Positions 21,574 through 24,149 of a stretch of 24,149 nt of DNA are shown here, in pieces; position 1 is the stretch's first letter; every line of letters begins with the position of its first letter. The stretch lies in contig JAUYJH010000073.1 in assembly GCA_030688705.1 (NCBI GenBank), forward strand, positions 1-24,149, written 5' to 3'. This stretch comes from Deltaproteobacteria bacterium (GTDB taxonomy: Bacteria; UBA10199; SPLOWO2-01-44-7). A program made the position numbers and the translations under genes. The notes beneath the pieces were generated by a model. The model worked only from the letters and a program-made list of their open reading frames with translations. It did no database searches and was not told the DNA's origin.

Positions 21574-23952
21574 CTATTTTTTTAGCAAAACGGCATGGGC
21601 GGCGGCGAGGCGAGCGATGGGGACGCGAAATGGGGAACAGCTGACGTAATCGAGGCCGATTTCGTGACAAAAAATAATCGATTCGGGATCGCCGCCGTGT
21701 TCGCCGCAAATGCCGATTTCCATATCGGGTTTTACTTGGCGGGCTTTGGTGACGCAGACTTTCATCAATTCTCCGACCCCTTCAAAATCGATTGTCTGGA
21801 ACGGATCGCATTTGAGAAGACCTTTGTGTTCGTATTCCGGCAGAAATTTAAAACCGTCATCGCGTGAAATACCCAAAGTTGTTTGCGTCAAATCGTTGGT
21901 GCCGAAAGAAAAAAAGTCGGCATAAGGGGCGATCGCGTCGGCGCGGAACGCGGCGCGCGGCACTTCTATCATGCTCCCGATTTTGCAGGCCACTTTCTGG
22001 CCGATGTCTTTCATCACCCGCGCGCAAACGGTTTCGCACAATTCACGCAGGGTTTTTATTTCACCGGCCAGACCCACCAGCGGAATCTCGATTTCAGGAA
22101 GGACCCTGATTTTTTCATTTTTCGCCAGTTCACAGGCGGCCTCCATGATCGCCTCCACCTGCATTTCATAGATTTCAGGATAGGTAATGCCCAGCCGGCA
22201 ACCGCGATGCCCCAGCATCGGGTTTGCCTCTTTCAGATCTTCAACAATCGCCTTTATTTTTTCCAGCGGCAGGTCGATTTCATGATGGAGGCGTTCCATT
22301 TCTTCTTCGGTATGGGGCAAAAATTCGTGGAGCGGCGGATCGAGCAGGCGGATGGTGACCGGCAAACCGTCCATCACCCTGAAAATCCCGATAAAATCAT
22401 CTTTTTGCATCGGCTTTAATTTTGCCAGCGCTTTTTTGCGCTCTTCAACCGAGCCGGCCAGAATCATCTGCTGCATTGCCTGAATGCGGCCTTCGTCAAA
22501 AAACATATGCTCGGTCCGGCAAAGCCCCACCCCTTCGGCCCCATATTCACGCGCGCGTTTGCAATCGGCCGGCGTGTCGGCGTTGGTCCGGATTTTTAAT
22601 TTGCGATAACCATCGGCCCAGCCCATCAACGTATGAAATTCTTTGGAGAGTTCCGGGGCCATCGTTTCCAGTTTGCCCAAAATGACATCGCCCAGCGTTC
22701 CGTCCAGCGTGATCCAATCCCCCTCTTTGACCGCCGTTTTGCCGACACGAAATTCTTTTTTCCGTTCATCGACTTCCAATTTGCCGCAGCCGGCAACGCA
22801 AACTTTTCCCATCCCCCTGGCGACCACCGCGGCATGGCTGGTGGCCCCCCCGCGGCTGGTCAAAATGCCTTGCGCCGCATGCATGCCGTGAATATCTTCG
22901 GCCGCCGTTTCGGCCCGAACCAAAATCACCGGCTCTTTTTTCTCGTTCCACGCCACCGCTTCTTCGGCTGTAAAAACAACGCGCCCCACGGCGGCGCCGG
23001 GAGATGCCGGCAGTCCTTTGGCCAAAACTTTTCTCTTTATCCGGGGAGAGATCATCGGATGCAAAAGCTGGTCGACATGCGCCGGTTCAATTCTTAAAAT
23101 CGCCTCTTCTTTGGTGATGAGTCCTTCGGCAACCATATCGACCGCAATTTTTACAGCGGCTTTGGCGGTTCTTTTGCCGCGGCGGGTCTGCAGCATCCAG
23201 AGTTTTCCCTTTTGGATGGTAAATTCCAGATCCTGCATATCATGATAATGTTTTTCCAATTTTTGATAGACGGCCGTCAGCTCCTGATAACATTGCGGGA
23301 GAGTCTGTTTCATTTTGTCGAGCGGATCGGGCGTGCGAATGCCGGCGACGATATCTTCCCCTTGCGCATTAACCAGATATTCGCCGAAAAACTTTTTTTC
23401 TCCGGTGGAGGGGTCGCGGGTAAACGCGACACCGGTCGCGCAATCGTCACCCAGGTTTCCAAAAACCATCGCCTGAACAGTGCAAGCGGTCCCCCAATCG
23501 TTTGGAATCCGGTGGATGCGGCGATATTCAATGGCTCGCGGACTGTTCCAAGAATTAAAAACCTCGGCAATGGCCTCCCACAATTTTTTTACAGGGTCTC
23601 CTTCTTCGGGTCTTCCCAAATTCAAAATCGTATCCATCATGCCGGGCATGCTCGCCTGCGCTCCGGAGCGGACCGAAACCAAAAGCGGTTTTGAGGCATC
23701 GCCGAATTTAAAACCGACGATTTTTTCAATATGGCCCATGCCTGCCGCCACGGCTTCTTTTAAACCGGGGGGATATTGATTGCTGTTGGCGTAATAATAA
23801 TTGCAGACTTTTGTTGTGAGGGTGAAACCGGGGGGGACCGACAACCCTAAGCGGCACATCTCGGCCAAGCCTGCCCCCTTGCCCCCCAAAAGTTCTTTCA
23901 AGGAGGCGTCGCCTTCCGCTTTTCCGTCACCGAAGGTGTAGATGTATTTCAT
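21574..23952 (-). CDS. ppdK: Pyruvate, phosphate dikinase, short form
   Basis: Interconverts pyruvate, ATP and phosphate with PEP, AMP and pyrophosphate in central carbon metabolism. It has 792 residues against a usual 870 to 900. The N-terminal nucleotide-binding domain starts MKYIYTFGDG and has LLGGKGAGLAEM and SVRSGAQASMPGMMDTILNLG (93-113), then jumps almost directly to LWEAIAEVFNSWNSPRA (124-140). The helical subdomain normally between them, about 80 to 90 residues, is absent. The phosphotransfer His is H373 (TSRGGATSHAAV). The PEP-binding domain has LCRTEHMFF, GTNDLTQTTLG, ICGEHGGDP and the catalytic cysteine in YVSCSPFRVP (C772). The reading frame is continuous. It follows a glycyl-tRNA synthetase gene, with only a palindromic repeat between. 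Confidence 0.96.
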   Translation of the reverse strand: MKYIYTFGDGKAEGDASLKELLGGKGAGLAEMCRLGLSVPPGFTLTTKVCNYYYANSNQYPPGLKEAVAAGMGHIEKIVGFKFGDASKPLLVSVRSGAQASMPGMMDTILNLGRPEEGDPVKKLWEAIAEVFNSWNSPRAIEYRRIHRIPNDWGTACTVQAMVFGNLGDDCATGVAFTRDPSTGEKKFFGEYLVNAQGEDIVAGIRTPDPLDKMKQTLPQCYQELTAVYQKLEKHYHDMQDLEFTIQKGKLWMLQTRRGKRTAKAAVKIAVDMVAEGLITKEEAILRIEPAHVDQLLHPMISPRIKRKVLAKGLPASPGAAVGRVVFTAEEAVAWNEKKEPVILVRAETAAEDIHGMHAAQGILTSRGGATSHAAVVARGMGKVCVAGCGKLEVDERKKEFRVGKTAVKEGDWITLDGTLGDVILGKLETMAPELSKEFHTLMGWADGYRKLKIRTNADTPADCKRAREYGAEGVGLCRTEHMFFDEGRIQAMQQMILAGSVEERKKALAKLKPMQKDDFIGIFRVMDGLPVTIRLLDPPLHEFLPHTEEEMERLHHEIDLPLEKIKAIVEDLKEANPMLGHRGCRLGITYPEIYEMQVEAIMEAACELAKNEKIRVLPEIEIPLVGLAGEIKTLRELCETVCARVMKDIGQKVACKIGSMIEVPRAAFRADAIAPYADFFSFGTNDLTQTTLGISRDDGFKFLPEYEHKGLLKCDPFQTIDFEGVGELMKVCVTKARQVKPDMEIGICGEHGGDPESIIFCHEIGLDYVSCSPFRVPIARLAAAHAVLLKK

Positions 23953-23954
23953 GT

Positions 23955-24010
23955 TGTCACTCTGAGCGAAGCGAAGAGTCCCGGGATTCTTCGCTCCGCT
24001 CAGAATGACA
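23955..24010. repeat. Palindromic TGTCATYCTGA element, copy 5 (short form)
   Basis: Fifty-six bases bounded by TGTCACTCTGA and TCAGAATGACA with a CCCGGGATTC centre. It begins 2 bases upstream of the ppdK ATG and ends 1 base from the stop of the synthetase gene, so it makes up the entire intergenic spacer and leaves ppdK without a Shine-Dalgarno. Confidence 0.9.
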
Positions 24011-24011
24011 G

Positions 24012-24149
24012 CTAGTCAAATTTATCATTCAAATATTTCACCAGCTGATCCATGGCCACGCGGTCTTGCTGCATGGTATCGCGGTTACGAACGGTTACCG
24101 CGTGATCTTCCTCGGATTGAAAATCATACGTGATGCAATACGGGGTCCC
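24012..24149 (-). CDS. glyQS: Glycyl-tRNA synthetase, C-terminal end only
   Basis: The last 45 residues of a class II glycyl-tRNA synthetase: GTPYCITYDF, HAVTVRNRDTMQQDRVAMDQ and LVKYLNDKFD before a TAG stop at 24012-24014. The GTPY...VTVRxRDTMxQ pattern is the end of the anticodon-binding domain in the single-chain (alpha2) enzyme rather than the beta subunit of the tetrameric form. The rest lies beyond the window. It is upstream of ppdK on the same strand, a pairing that recurs in other bacteria. Confidence 0.88.
   Translation of the reverse strand, partial: GTPYCITYDFQSEEDHAVTVRNRDTMQQDRVAMDQLVKYLNDKFD

Overview
The window reads as chromosomal core DNA from a Gram-negative bacterium of roughly 50% GC. 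Outer-membrane logic is present (LolA, a patatin-like lipase, MurA). Several neighbourhoods (rpmE-prfA-prmC-murA, a his-type gene next to hinT, ftsK-lolA, glycyl-tRNA synthetase-ppdK, a SufS-SufU-Rieske cluster) resemble those of deltaproteobacteria-like lineages. The very high density of short dispersed repeats suggests an uncultivated relative. The phylum is an inference; no rRNA gene is present to settle it.

Layout. 1-2521 (+): the 3' end of an iron-sulfur cluster assembly operon (partial sufS, a short sufU-like scaffold, a Rieske ferredoxin) followed by a SAM methyltransferase. 2643-3059 (+): an unrecognised 138-residue protein. 3109-9302 (+): rpmE, prfA, prmC, murA, a degenerate HisA-like barrel and hinT. 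This translation and cell-wall cluster is interrupted between prfA and prmC by about 1.7 kb holding an unknown gene on the opposite strand and a small-protein/retropepsin pair. 9309-13063 (-): patatin-like lipase, xseA and an unknown protein with a C-terminal membrane anchor, in one operon. 13064-13187: a divergent promoter region with a textbook sigma70 promoter and a consensus DnaA box in front of ftsK. 13188-16165 (+): ftsK-lolA. 16167-24149 (-): glycyl-tRNA synthetase (3' end), ppdK, smc and a Na/Pi-type transporter. No gene-free stretch exceeds 300 bases; the largest gaps (5360-5581, 13064-13187, 4497-4618) hold repeats and promoter-like sites.

The most unusual property is the repeat load. 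(1) Arrays of a degenerate heptamer, consensus GGACCAT, occur eleven times. Ten have exactly five units (35 bp) and one has four; two loci carry inverted pairs. (2) A second heptamer-period family forms an inverted pair at 4511-4620. (3) A palindromic element with TGTCATYCTGA ends occurs four times complete and once as a half. (4) Two other hairpins occur once each. These repeats do not only fill spacers. They are translated in frame inside PrmC (two separate insertions), Smc, XseA and FtsK, they form the hydrophobic signal peptide of LolA, and they supply the last codons of SufS and of a membrane-anchored protein. This resembles the in-frame palindromic elements of Rickettsia, but here several unrelated families do it in essential genes. 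Other oddities are a HisA-like protein without its catalytic aspartates, a pyruvate phosphate dikinase missing about 80 to 90 residues of its nucleotide-binding domain, and a PrmC truncated at its C-terminus where murA begins.
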